A stretch of 64,000 nt of DNA from Talpa occidentalis (Eukaryota; Chordata; Mammalia; Eulipotyphla; Talpidae): assembly GCF_014898055.3 (NCBI RefSeq), contig NW_023605083.1:90551721-90615720 (forward strand). The letters run 5' to 3'. The notes beneath the pieces were generated by a model that saw only the letters and a list, made by a program, of their open reading frames with translations, searched no databases and was not told the DNA's origin. The position numbers and the translations under genes are program-made. Numbering within the stretch: the first letter of the stretch is position 1; every line of letters starts with the position of its first letter. Below are positions 48,012 through 60,021 of this stretch, piece after piece.

Positions 48012-48587
48012 GAGAGAGATGAGGAAAATTACAAATTAAGTGAAATAACTGTTGGATTAGAGAGGAAGTAATCACTAAGTGAACCAGCAAGAGGAACTAT
48101 CCTTAGTCCAGTCCTGTGGTACTCAACAGCTCTGAAGATCAGAGTATTACATAGGGGTTACTCCTGCAAAATATTAACATGTGCCATTAGTTAACTACAA
48201 TGAGCACAGAATTAATTACTTTTGTCTCACATTTGGATGAAGTAAGTTTCTAGTTTAATTTGCCACATGGTTAGTAAACTGCATCAACACCTACTTTTCC
48301 ATACAGATTTGAAATGCCAGCTATACCACAGTCAAATGTCCACATATATTTGGGTCAGTTTCCTGACTGCATTCAGTCCTATATACCTGTCATTTCCAAC
48401 TCTAATTTGAAATTGCTTAACCTACTGTATTTATTAAAATTTTATAAAATATTAAGAAAATTTCTCTCATTAGTCTTTTTCCTCAAATATTTCCTTCCAT
48501 TCTCATATTTTTCCAAATAAATTTTAGTATTATTTTATAAAATTTCCTAACTTCTTGTGATTTTTTTTGCATGCAGTCTTCTTGATT

Positions 48588-48635
48588 TTTACATATTAAT
48601 TCTAATTAATTCTGTAATTAGAATTAATATGTAAA
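48588..48635. repeat. Perfect palindrome, 21-bp arms, 6-nt loop
   Basis: Arm 1 is 48588-48608, loop ATTCTG 48609-48614, arm 2 48615-48635. Arm 1 begins TTTACATATTAATTC and arm 2 ends GAATTAATATGTAAA. All 21 positions pair. AT-rich, in the ZFP3 intron close to a SINE. Confidence 0.95.
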
Positions 48636-48669
48636 TGTTTTACAAGTTTTTTTCCCTTTTTTTCTTTTC

Positions 48670-48934
48670 TTTTTTTTTTAAAGATTTATTTATTTATTTA
48701 TTTATACAAGCACTGAGTACAGCTAGAAGCGCAGGAGGGTGAGAGAATTCGCCAGAGCGGGGAGCAGAGCAGGCAGAAGAACCGAAGTACACTGCTGAGA
48801 GGAGCAGCAGGCGGCAGGAGAGGTCTGCACGCCATGCAGGACCCTCCTCCAGTGGCCGGGGAGCAGCCGGGGATCAAACTGGCGCTGCAGAGGCTGTGGG
48901 CAGCTTTACAACCCAGCGCTCAACCGGGGAGGCC
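48670..48934 (-). mobile_element. Young SINE lacking part of the head
   Basis: Minus strand; between CAACC and GGGGAGGCC the usual GCTGCGCCACC is missing. It sits in T-rich DNA that hides the TSD (TTTTCTTTT possible). Confidence 0.9.
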
Positions 48935-50296
48935 TCTTTTTTTTCTTTTTTCTTTTTTACTTTTTAAAATTTTTAAATTTTATTTAATTTTTTTTTACAA
49001 TGTTTTCTTAATACTATGACCCTTTTTTAAAACTTCTAAAAGGATGTGGCACAGATTTTTAATTATCTGCCCCCAATATCCATTCTTCCCCACCTCATCA
49101 GCTATAGAATAATGAATTTATTCTGTGTAGTGATGAGCCTAACTAGAGAAATATATTCCTCAGCTTTCTTTACAGAGCTAGGCTTGATCATGTGACCAAC
49201 TTCTGGCATATGAGACAGTACAATGCAAATGTACTGTCCCAAATGTACTTCCCAAATATGAGAAGTTCCCTTAAAGGTGAAGGGATACATTTCTTCCCAT
49301 CTTCTTCCATGCTGGGCCTGGCACATGAAGTGATAGCTGGAATACCAGGGGCACACCTGATAACTGAGGCCCAGAGCTGGAAGGATCCCGGCTCCCTGAT
49401 GACACCATAGAGCTGCAATACCGGCCTTGAACTTGCCTGCCTATGGACTTCTTTCATCTAGGAGAAGTAAGCTTTTGCCTTGCTAAGTCCTCCACCCTTC
49501 TTAAAATGTATTTATGAAGACAAGCCTATTGCTAAGAGAATGAGCCTGGTCTCTGTTCAGGTAGTAAGCAACCTGAAGCTAATACTGAAATGGCCCTTTG
49601 CCTAGGGCAGTGCATTTGTGCATGACAGAAAATGTGAAAAATATAAACCGCCCAACAGTTAAGTTTTCACTATGGAAGGTGATTCTCCAGTGGAAATAAG
49701 CAGCTATAGGACTTCATCCTGGAATGGTTTTTAAGCCAAAGAGTGATATGTCCCATAGTCAAATAAGCATTTCAGATAGATGCACACTAGTTCCCATTTG
49801 GTGGCTGAACTAGAAAGCAGTAGGCCTGGACAGGCAAGGGGTGAACTAGGGCAACAGTAGTGGAATGAAGAGGAGACAAACTACAGAAATATTCCAGGGA
49901 TCAAATTATGTAAGTTGGTGTGTGACTGGATATAGGTTGTAAGGAAGAGGAAGTTGTGAAAGATGGGTGACCAGAATTCCCTTTATTTTGGAATGTAATT
50001 AGGTGAATAGCTGTATCACCTAGGATGGAAAGACTTGAAGCAGCAGCTAGTTTGGGGGGTTAGGGGAGGAAGGGGAGAATGATTAACTGAGCTGTGTTTG
50101 GCAGAAAAATTGCAAGATCCCTACGTAGAAGTCTCAAGGAATCAGTCAAAACACATTCATCTAAATGTTAGAGCAGTCGGGACTAGCGATACAGATGTGA
50201 GTACTCAGCATAAATGATAATGTACATAGTGTAGCAGCTGTCAGATTGAGGACAGAAACCTAGAAAGCCAAAGATAACATTTGAAAGTATACTCCA

Positions 50297-50581
50297 GGGG
50301 GCCTCCCGGTGGCGCAGCGGTTGAGCGCTGGGTTGCGAAGCTGCCCACAGCCTCTACAGTGCCGGTTCAATCCCCGGCTGCTCCTCGGCCACCAGAGGAG
50401 GGTCCCACATGGCGCGCAGACCTCTCCTGCCGCCCGCTGCTCCCCTCAGCAGTGTGCTTTGGTCCTTCTGCCTGCTCTGCTCCCCACTCTGGCTCTGGTG
50501 AATTCTCTCACCCTCCCGCGCTTCTGACTGTACCCAGTGCTTGTATGTATAAATAAATAAATAAATCTTTTTTTAAAAAAA
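50297..50581 (+). mobile_element. Young SINE, first of two at one target
   Basis: Near-consensus GGTTGAGCGCTGGG copy. Bracketed by AAAGTATACTCCAG (50283) and AAAGCATACTCCAG (50582). Confidence 0.94.
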
Positions 50582-50595
50582 AAAGCATACTCCAG

Positions 50596-50875
50596 GGCCT
50601 CCCTGGTGGTGCAAGGGGTCAAGTCTCAGCACTATGAAGCTACCCGTAGCCACTGCAGCACAAGTTTGATCCCTGGTCAGGGAGCTGGCCCACATGGCAC
50701 AGCAGACCTCTCCTGTCTCGCCTACTGCTCCCCTCAGCAGTATATTTCAGTCAGTCCACCTGTTCTGCTCCCCACTCTGTCTCTGGTGAATCCTTTCACC
50801 ATCTCCCCACCTCTGGCCTACACACCAGCTCTTGTATGCATAAATAAAAAATAAATCTTTAACAAGAATAAAATA
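50596..50875 (+). mobile_element. Older-type SINE, second at the same target
   Basis: TTAAG-type copy directly behind the previous one. Bracketed by AAAGCATACTCCAG (50582) and AGAAGTATACTCCA (50876). Confidence 0.93.
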
Positions 50876-53167
50876 GAAGTATACTCCAATTATCTTCCAT
50901 TTTCCACCTCCCTGCTCCACCAGCCGATCTTTCCACCTTTCTCCACCCTACTGTCTGCCCCAAAACCCATAGATCCTCAGGCTTCCATGTGTGTTCCATC
51001 AATGGAAAGTCTCAGCAGGGCTCCAAGTAGGAAGAAAAGTAAGGTTACAGTATCTATTTTCCTGCTGCTTCCTGTGAGATCACTTTTGGCTGGTGGTGTC
51101 CATTACTCCCCTCAAAGAGTCTCTCCTACCCAATCGTATCACTGTCTGGGTTCCAGTAACCTTTCCTACTTCTTATTTTTTCAGGTCTGGGGCTGGTGAT
51201 CACTGTTGCCAGCCCCAGGTACCGCTATAGCCTGCCCACGCCTGTATCGTCTATAATTAGCCTCTTTACAAATAAACCTTCCTCAAACTATTCTAATTTC
51301 AGTGAGTTGTTTCCTGTTCAGATCCTAATAATGAAAGGATGAAGAGAAGCCTGCCAAGAAGAGAAAGAATAATGAAGCAGAAGAATCAGAAGACTAGGTC
51401 ACAGAAGCCACCAGAGCAATGGCAGTGGGAACGAGAAGGTGTTACATACAATTGAGAGATCCGGTGGGATAAGAACGAGATAATGTATAATGGGTCAACA
51501 GGTGGTCATAGAGGACCTATGAAAATAGGTTCAGTGGGATGGAAGAAGCAGGAGCCAGGTGACAGTGAACTAATCAATGAATTTGCTCCTTTCAAAAACT
51601 TTAGATGCAGCGTCAAAGAAGGATTTTATCTGATGGGAGCGATTTGAACGCGTTTATTTAGAAGAGCTGGTGCCAGTAGAAAGACTGGGATAATGGGGGA
51701 AGGGAGGGAAATGAGATGACTGAAAAACAAATGAACACCCTGAAAAGCAGGAGACTGAGGTCAAGTACTGAGGGAAAGGGAAAGTGGTGATTTGGAGGTG
51801 ACTTCTATAGCTCTTTTTTCTCTCTACTGCCCAGCCTCCAGTCACCCACGGGCTGGTGGTTACTGCCACCGTGCTATCCTACAGCCTCTCCAGTCACTCA
51901 TGGGCACAGCCCTGGTCACCTCCCTCCCAACACCTGGAAGGAACCTGATCTCCTACTGGACCTGAAGTCTTAGACACTCTTTGTGCTACTCCTCAAAATG
52001 ACCTGGAATCTTCTTCAACTTTTTCCCTTAGCATCTTCCCTAATTTTCCCATGGAGTAAGGGTAGGCACTCCAAAGCTGAGTTTTTCTTTTTTGTTGACA
52101 TTTTTTCAAATCATAGATGTGTATCTACATAATTGTAAGCCCCCAATTGTAAAGAATTTAGCTATCTTCTTTATGGTACCATCCGAGCTGGGAAGTACTA
52201 TCTTAAATAAACTTCCAATACTCATCCAAGAAGTTCCACAGGCTGGATTTTCAGTCTCTATTTCTAGCTCCAATCTGGTTCTTCCTTTTCACTCTCATCT
52301 TTCCCATAGTTACCTCTTTTCCATCATCCAGCTTTTTATAAAGTCATGTTCATAGAACCAACATCTATACCATGGCATAGGGAAAGTCATTTGTCCACAA
52401 TAAAACATGATACAAGAGATAGAAGTTAGGTGTGTATCTATCCTAACTTCAAGATTGGATTCAACATTCAAATCCATAGTCTTTCCCCAACTAAATATGA
52501 CCCTTTCTGATGATTCTTCTACTGCACATTATGCCAGTGACACAATATTGTCATTTGTTAAATGTTGTTTTGCAGGTAACTTCTCATGTACAAATTAAAG
52601 CTGATCTCCATTTGGATGATTTTCCCAGAAGCACAAGCACACATCAGGCCTGGTGCCCTTATGAAAACACTCCACTACTCATAGCCTTAATTCAAATTTC
52701 CAAACATGAATTTTTTCCTTTGTTTTTCACTTTTCTAAATCTGAAATTATCTGTTTCTGGAAAGAAAAGATGGAGATGCCACCTGAGGAGGAGGATGACC
52801 ACTCCTAGTCCTGTCTTGGGGTCAACAAGCAGTCCTCTACTGGGTCTCCATAGTTCAGAACAGCATCTTTAACTCTGCAGACCTGCATTTGGTTTTGTCA
52901 ACATATCCTAGGAAAGCAGGCTCAGAAAATCTCCTTCAAAAAAACACCAATACATTAACCAGATACCCACCTATTAATAATGAGAAATACAACTTAGAAA
53001 GTAGAAAGCACCACATTGCCTCGATAAAAATCTATATAGGAAGCCAGATAAAACCCTGAAAATTGTTAAGTAAGCTGCAATTATAGCAGGAAGATGTTTA
53101 GCTGAATGATTCTTAAGTAATGGTTCTGAGCCTGGACCTAGGTTAGATGCATAAGAATCAACTGAGA

Positions 53168-53437
53168 GGGCCACCCTGGTGGCACAAGGGATTAAGCACC
53201 ACACCATGAAGCAATCTGCAGCCTCTATAGCACAAGTTTGATCCCTGGTCGGCCAGAGAGAAACCCACATGGCGGGGCAGACCTCTCCTGTCTTGCCCGC
53301 TGCTCCCCTCAGCAGTGTATTTCAGTCAATCCGCCTGTTCTGTTACCCACTCTCTCTGGTGGATCCTCTCACCCCCCACATCTCTGGCCTGTACCCCAGC
53401 TCTTGTATGCATAAATAAATAAATCTTTAAAAAAAAA
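53168..53437 (+). mobile_element. SINE splitting an hAT MITE (first of three)
   Basis: Plus-strand TTAAG-type copy; TSD ATCAACTGAGA. Confidence 0.92.
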
Positions 53438-53462
53438 ATCAACTGAGAAATTAAAAACACTA

Positions 53463-53716
53463 ACTGGTGGCCTAGCAGTTAAGTCTCAGCGCTACCACCA
53501 TGAAGGTCCACCACCAAGGCCTGAGTTCAATCTCCAGACAGCAAACTAACCAACACGGTGCAGGAGACCTCTCCTGTCTCACCCACTGCTCCCCTCAGCA
53601 ATGTGTTTCAGTAGATCTGCCTGTTCTGCTCCCCACTCCGTCTCTGGTGAATCCTCTCACTCCCCACACCTCTGGCATACAACCCAGTTCTTCTACATAA
53701 ATAAAATCTTAAAAAA
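53463..53716 (+). mobile_element. SINE splitting an hAT MITE (second of three)
   Basis: Head shortened (CTGGTGGCCTAGCAGTTAAG); short tail. TSD AAAACACTAACT. Confidence 0.9.
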
Positions 53717-53754
53717 TAAAAACACTAACTTCCACATCCCATTTCTGACTTCTT

Positions 53755-54056
53755 TTTTTTTTTAACTACTTTTTTTTTTTTTAAGATTTATTTTTATTTA
53801 TTTATTTATACAAGCACTGGGTACAGTCAGAAGCGCGGGAGGGTGAGAGAATTCACCAGAGCCAGAGCGGGGAGCAGAGCAGGCAGAAGGACCGAAGTAC
53901 ACTGCTGAGGGGAGCAGCAGGCAGCAGGAGAGGTCTGCGCGCCATGTGGGACCCTCCTCGGGTGGCCGGGGAGCAGCCGGAGAGCGAACCGGCGCTGCAG
54001 AGGCTGCAGGCAGCTTTGCAACCCGGCGCTCAACCGCTGCGCCACTGGGGAGGCCC
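53755..54056 (-). mobile_element. Young SINE splitting an hAT MITE (third of three)
   Basis: GGTTGAG subfamily, minus strand, with an interrupted poly(A) (GTAGTT inside). TSD CATTTCTGACTTCT. Confidence 0.93.
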
Positions 54057-55164
54057 CTCCATTTCTGACTTCTAAGAATCAGAATCATCCATATTTTTAT
54101 CAAGTGTCCCAGGTAGTTTTGTTGCCCAGCCAGGTTTGGAAACCACTGTGTTAAAGTCTTAACTGCAGTTAACCCATCCAACCTGCTGCATCCATCTCTA
54201 CCCAAGGTCTGGCCTACCAAGCAGATCAATACATGTGTAAAGCAGTAGGAAAATAAATACACTGCCAGTTACTGCAGTTCTGATATCTTTCCTCCTACCT
54301 TCTATCTGGACAGTGCCTACCCTAAACTTCTAAGAGTAGATAGGGGATATAATACAGTTAATTAGATCCCCTCTTCTGAATTAAAAATCATATTTCTCCT
54401 ACATTTATCAGCTGACTCCAATTATTGTGACTAGACCTGAAATTGTCCAAATTTCCTACATCAAAGTTTACAGCAATCTCTTGTCACAGTATCACTTAAT
54501 CCTTTAAACATGACAAAAATTATGATTTGTAGTAAAGTATATAGACATGAATTTATGGACAGTCTGATTAGGTCTTTTGAAAACTCTGGTGAAAGCAAAG
54601 ATTTGAATTTTAAAGGCCCAAGAATCACTTACTTCTCCTTAACAAACTGTCCCTTTGTGTGGCACTTCAGGTTTTTCTATCCAAGTGATGTGCCATGGTA
54701 AAGTTAAAGTACGCAGGGGTGAGAGGTATGTCTCTTGTAAAAAAAGAAAAAGAGCAATTGTGAAAAAGGAGGTTAAAAAAAAAAAGAGAAAGTTATAGGC
54801 TACAAGCTTATTCTCAAGTAGATCAGTGATAGTCAAGGATACAAACTGAAGAATCTAGAAACTGCTTTCCACTCAACAATTATAGAAAGTGTTTGTGTAC
54901 CCCCTCCAAACACTTCAGTTTGAAGACCATGGTGCTACACCTTTTGGGCAGAGAATGGGCAGTCCAAGAGGCAGGATGAGCAGAAATAAAGGAAAGAAAA
55001 CATTCTGATCTCAATGGAGTATGTCCAGAATTGGGATAAATGAGGAGGAAAGATAAGTGAGAATATACTGACATTTTGATGTGAATAAAAATGATTGTTT
55101 ACTATGCTGTGCATTTTATAGACATTAACTAGTTAGACCTTCACAACCTCCTTAAAAGACAAGC

Positions 55165-55426
55165 GGGGCCTCCCTGGTGGCGCAACTGGTTAAGACACAA
55201 CCTATGAGGCTTTCCACAGCCACTGCAGCATGAGTTCGATCCTTGGCCAGGGAGGTGACCCACATGGCGGAGTAGACCTCTCCTGTCTTTCCCGCTGCTC
55301 CCCTCAGCAGTGTATTTCAGTCGATCTGACTGTTCTGTTCCCCACTCTGTCTCTGGTGAATCCTCTCACCCCCTGCACCACTGGCCTGTACCCCAGTTCT
55401 TATATGCATAAATAAAAAAATCTTTA
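55165..55426 (+). mobile_element. tRNA-derived SINE
   Basis: Complete plus-strand copy; TSD about AAAGACAAG / AAAGACAGAAAG. Its tail borders the GA microsatellite. Confidence 0.91.
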
Positions 55427-55432
55427 AAGACA

Positions 55433-55472
55433 GAAAGAGAGAGAGAAAGAGAAAGAGAGAGAGAGAGAGAGG
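55433..55472. repeat. (GA)n microsatellite
   Basis: GAGAGAGAAAGAGAAAGAGA followed by pure GA units, directly after a SINE tail. Confidence 0.95.
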
Positions 55473-56022
55473 AGGCTGGCAAGCATCAGAGAGAAGGAGC
55501 CAATCAGCATGTTTACCTGATTTTCTCCAGCAACACTTGTGATAGCCCCAGAACAGACTGGGGAAGTAGAGACAGTGTGGTGGAAGAATGAGGGAATACC
55601 TGAGGATGTTAGCCAGGACACAGTGAAGATAACTGAGATAGGGAAGCCCATGAAGTCGGGGGAAGGTGGGAGGAATGGAATGCTACCAGATGGAGGTCAC
55701 AGAAAGGTTGAGTAAGCACACAAAACCAAGGGCAAGTATCCTTAAAATTGGGATGAGGTTTTATTTTGCAGTGTCAAAATTTATAATACACCAACAATAA
55801 TATTCTTTGCAACTATTAAATATTATGAAAAACGATGAAACATGTTAGATATCAATTTACAAATGTATTATGGGGATACAAATTTTTTCGAATGTTTGTA
55901 TGGGATACCTGAGCAAAAATTTTTGCATTTCCTTAGGAAACAAGTTCATTGATGAGCATCCATGAGAAAGGGGTCTTGCTCTTTGACCAGCAGATCTGAC
56001 CTCACTCAAGAACTCCAGGAGT

Positions 56023-56310
56023 GGGCCTCCCCGGTGGCGCAGTGGTTGAGCGCTGGGTTGCAAAGCTGCCCGCAGCCTCTGAAGCACCGGTTCGATCCCC
56101 AGCTGCTCCCCGGCCACCGGAGGAGGGTCCCGCATAGCGCACAGACCTCTCCTGCCACCCGCTGCTCCCCTCAGCAGTGTACTTCGGTCCTTCTGCCTGC
56201 TCTGCTCCCTGCTCTAGCTCTGGTGAATTCTCTCACCCTCCCGCGCTTCTGACTGTACCCAGTGCTTGTATAAATAAATAAATCTTTAAAAAAAAAAAAA
56301 AAAAAAAAAA
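56023..56310 (+). mobile_element. Young SINE, GGTTGAGCGC subfamily
   Basis: Nearly consensus; TSD CTCCAGGAGTG. Uninterrupted poly(A) of about 22 bases, which suggests recent insertion. Confidence 0.94.
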
Positions 56311-56715
56311 CCTCCAGGAGTGAGCCCCAAGTGAGTTGACCCAGTCAAGTTAGTACTGCACGCACCCCCTGCAAGTGAATGTTCAAAATAGCAGGGATTG
56401 GTCAGGAATGCCTTCATCTGGGTCAATGATATTTTGAGGAAGTTTACTGGGACCTTCTAGAAATAGATCCCTGCCATTCTGAAAGAATCCAGAAGAGTGT
56501 GTGTGTGTGTCAGGAACTGCCGTTTCCATCTCACTACCACCTTGTGGATGAAGGCATGTGAAGCTAAGAAAATCTAGGGGAGATGGAGCCAGGGCCCCTA
56601 GATTAAATCAATCCTGAAACCACCATACCTCTTGAAATCCAATATGAAAGTTCATACATATGCATATTAAGCCACCTTGAGTTGGACTGTTACCTACAGA
56701 CAAGACATTTTAACT

Positions 56716-56995
56716 GGGCCTCGCCTGGTGGCGCAGCGATTGAGCGCTGAGCTGCAAAGCTGCCTGCAGCCCCTGCAGCGCAGGTTCAATCCCTGGCCAC
56801 TGGGAGAGGGTCCCACATGGCACGCAGACCTCTCCTGCCGCACCCACTGCTCCCCTGAGCAGTGTATTTCGTCACTCTGCCTGTTCTGCTTCCCACTCTG
56901 GCTCTGGTGAATTCTCTCATCCTCCCGCGCTTCTGACTGTACCCAGTGCTTGTATGAAAATAAATAAATAAATCTTTAAAAAAAAAAAAAAAAAA
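56716..56995 (+). mobile_element. SINE, GGTTGAG-like with CGATTGAGCGC head
   Basis: Has the tail of the young subfamily (CTGACTGTACCCAGTGCTTG) but a shortened middle (GGCCACTGGGAGAGGGTCCC). TSD ACATTTTAACTG. Confidence 0.93.
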
Positions 56996-57371
56996 GAACA
57001 TTTTAACTGTTACAAATACTTGCCTTTAACTTCCAAAAGGCTGGACCCTACCAAAAGTTCAAGATCTAACACAAGGATCCTCTCCTCTCCAAAGTCATCA
57101 AAATCTGCAGGAAGGAGGCCCTTCATACTCAGAAGAAGCATTTCACTCCTTTCTTTGTACCAGTTATCACTTACATGTTACTTCCTGTTTACTGCTCTTA
57201 AAGTCTACAGAATAAAAACTTCTTAACATGGCCCTCCTGGTCTCTCTTCCCATGTCTTGTCCCACAATCTTTACTGGTTGTTGGAAGCTGCAATAATGCT
57301 AGGGCCCTGCATTTCAAACACTTCTTAATTTTTAAAAAGGTTATATTCACTTCTCAAAATACTACTGATCA

Positions 57372-57638
57372 GGGCCTCCCTGGTGGCACAAGGGGTTAAG
57401 ATGCAACCTATGAAGCTATCCGCAGCCACTGCAGCATGTTTGATCCCCCACCAGGGAGCTACCCACATGGCACAGCAGACCTCTCCTGACTCCCCCACTG
57501 CTCCCCTCAGCAGTGTATTTCAGTACATCTGCCTGTTCTGCTCCCCACTCTGTCTCTGATGAATCCCCTCACCACCCCCACACACACCTCTGGCCTGTGC
57601 CCCAGTTCTTGTATGCATAAACAAATAAATCTTTAAAA
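57372..57638 (+). mobile_element. tRNA-derived SINE
   Basis: Complete TTAAG-type copy; TSD AAAATACTACTGATCA perfect. Confidence 0.93.
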
Positions 57639-58229
57639 AAATACTACTGATCACTTTGCACACTTAACAAATATCTACACCACTCAGATCAAGTAAAAGG
57701 CAGTTCTTGTCATTTTCTTCCTTGACTCTGCCCCTAAAATAGATATTCCATCTTGTAGTCCTTATCCCATTGAACTATTAGTCTATTTTCATGTTTTCTT
57801 TCTTCTTTATACCTTGAACAAGGATGATATTTTAATTCATCCTGGTATTCCCTGTGCCTAGCACATCTTGAGTATGAAGTAAATATTAATAAATGAATTT
57901 GGGTAAATGTCTTCTCTGTATCACAAATCTGTGATACCCTCGAAGACTAAGTGGCTATTTCATTCACTTTATAGCTACAGAAGAGTGTTTGGCACATCAT
58001 CAGTGTCAACTACTATTTGTAACAAAGTCCCCCCAATCTGATGTTTTATTTAAAGCACTGTATCCTCCTTTCCTCTTGCCCCCTCGTGCTCCCCGGTTCC
58101 CACAAACGAGAAGGCTCTATTAACTCTGTGCTCAAACCTGTCTCCTTTCCGTAACTAATCCTCCTTACCCAACAAGCACGAGGGCCTTAACTTTTTGACA
58201 CTGGCCGACATTTCGTCCTTGCGGTTTAC

Positions 58230-58760
58230 ATGAGGCTAAAACGTCTGAGAAAATCTGACCCCATCGGCTTCCACACCGGGGCCGAAGAGGGTGTCCCCGT
58301 CTGTCCCGCCCCCGCGGCTGACAGGCACAGATTTAGAGCCGGGACGGGCCCTGGCAGCGTGCGGGCCCACACCCTCTGTGTGCAGGTGGAGAAATGGAGG
58401 CCCGGAGGGAACCACAAAGTCCAAGGTCACACAGCGAGCCCGGGTCAGCAACGGGCCTAAACGTCGGGCTTCAGCTCCACTCGCGGGCCGGGGAGTGGGG
58501 AGCCCAGCGCCCTCCTCCCACCAGCCGTGACGGAATGAGGTCTCACCGCAGGCCGCCACCGCCCCACGCTCACTCCGCTCGAGCTCCCGGCGCTGCTCCG
58601 CCCGCTCGCGCAGAACCCGCAGCTGTTGTCTTGGTTTCACGGGCGACGGGCACCGGCCACTTCCGGTACCCCGGCGCCATCCAGCCAATCAGCGCGCGCG
58701 CTCTCAGCCGGGGGAACAGGTGGCCAGCACGCCAACGCTTGCTCACCTTTTCCAACTTAG
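58230..58760 (-). promoter_or_regulatory. ZFP3: CpG-island promoter and probable first exon of ZFP3
   Basis: CpG-rich block about 11 kb upstream of the ZFP3 coding exon. Reading on the minus strand: a CCAAT box in a good NF-Y context (plus-strand GCCAATCAGC at 58684-58693), then an ETS site CCGGAAGT (58659-58666), then a candidate exon ending TGCG|GTGAGA (58547/58546). This order suits a TATA-less housekeeping promoter firing to the left. An MIR lies in its downstream edge (about 58380-58450). Transcription to the right is also possible. Confidence 0.65.
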
Positions 58761-59749
58761 CTTTCTGCATGGCTTTACCTTAAACTAAAGGCCGTCTCTC
58801 CACTTCTTGTCAAGGCTGCTCTCAGGAGTGCCCCTTTGCACAGAGCGGCGCCTGCTTCTGACTAAGGATCACTGAGGACCTGGGTCCGCCAGGTTTCCTA
58901 GAAAGGCTCCAGGGATGCACTTCCGCCCTGCGACCAGCCGCTCTGCGCGCTGGTGTCACTCGCCAAGCTTTGACCTGGGTTTGAGTAGTTTGGAATAGGC
59001 GTCCCTCTCGGATGGGGAAGAGATTGTGCGACCCCAGAATTGCCCCAAATCGCAAACTTTAGCTCCACACCCCCTTCCCTGAGCTCCGTGAGGCTGGTAA
59101 ATAAAGACCCTTAGAGCCCTGAAGGAGCCTGTCCTCCGCTGGAGGCAAAAGGCAACCTGTTCTGAGGTCAGGGGGCACTTACCGGAGGTGAAACAGTGTA
59201 GATGAAGGGAATTGCGAAACTGGTAGGATAAGTGTTGCCCCAAGTCCTTTTGAACTAGGCAGACTAAACTCATGAATTGAGGGGCACAGCCTACCACACT
59301 GGCAGAGGCCATGGTAGATAGAAAGGGGCAGACCCAGATTTAGGATTATCTTCCTCCCTGGATGGAGAAGATTGGGAGCCTTTACACGCAGTTGGAGTGT
59401 AACCTGTGCACATACCCAACCCAGAACAAGCTATAAAGAGGCTCTCTACCTCATTTTGTTGTAGAGCAACAGACCTACCCTTTAAATAGCTCCCCCTAAC
59501 TCCTCAGAGCCAGGCTAATTCTCCTTTCTGGCACTGGTTCCCTCGTGCATGAGTCTCTACTATAAACTTGGCCGGTTCAACTACACCTAGGGCTTTGCTG
59601 AATTCTCTCTCTAGAGGGCAAAAGACCAATCTGTTGGATTGGCCCCTGTAACAGGGAGTGTGACACAGGGAGTCCAGGGGGATTTACCCAGATTCAGGGT
59701 GAGAGGGAAAAGTGCTTCAAGCACTGGAAACAGCATTTTACACTAGTCT

Positions 59750-60021
59750 TTAAAAAAAAAAAAAAAAAAAAGATTTATTTATGCATGTAAGAACTGGGGT
59801 ACAGGCCAGAGGTGTTGGGGGGGTGAAAGAATTCACCAGAGACAGTGGGGAACAGAACAGGCAGACTGACTGAAATACACTGCTGAGGGGAACAGCAGGC
59901 GAGACAGGAGAGGTCTGCTGCGCCATGTGGGTAGCATCCTGGCAGGGATCAACTCCTGCTACAGTGGCTGCAGATAGCTTCATAGGCGGTGTCTTAACCC
60001 CTCATGCCACCAGGGAGGCTG
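59750..60021 (-). mobile_element. tRNA-derived SINE upstream of ZFP3
   Basis: Minus-strand copy with poly(T)/poly(A) tract of about 19 bases at left. TSD ACACTARYCTT, imperfect. Confidence 0.9.

Larger units (their letters stand above)
53110..54155. repeat. hAT-type MITE split by three SINEs
   Basis: Left piece TAATGGTTCTGAGCCTGGAC to ATAAGAATCAACTGAGA, middle scraps, right piece AATCAGAATCATCC to CCAGGTTTGGAAACCACTGT. Ends are roughly inverted. The three SINEs at 53168, 53463 and 53755 account for most of the span. Confidence 0.55.

Noticed and set aside
58236..58688. 150-codon minus-strand ORF in the ZFP3 CpG island
   Set aside because: Composition artefact of the promoter; it crosses the NF-Y/ETS region and the MIR.
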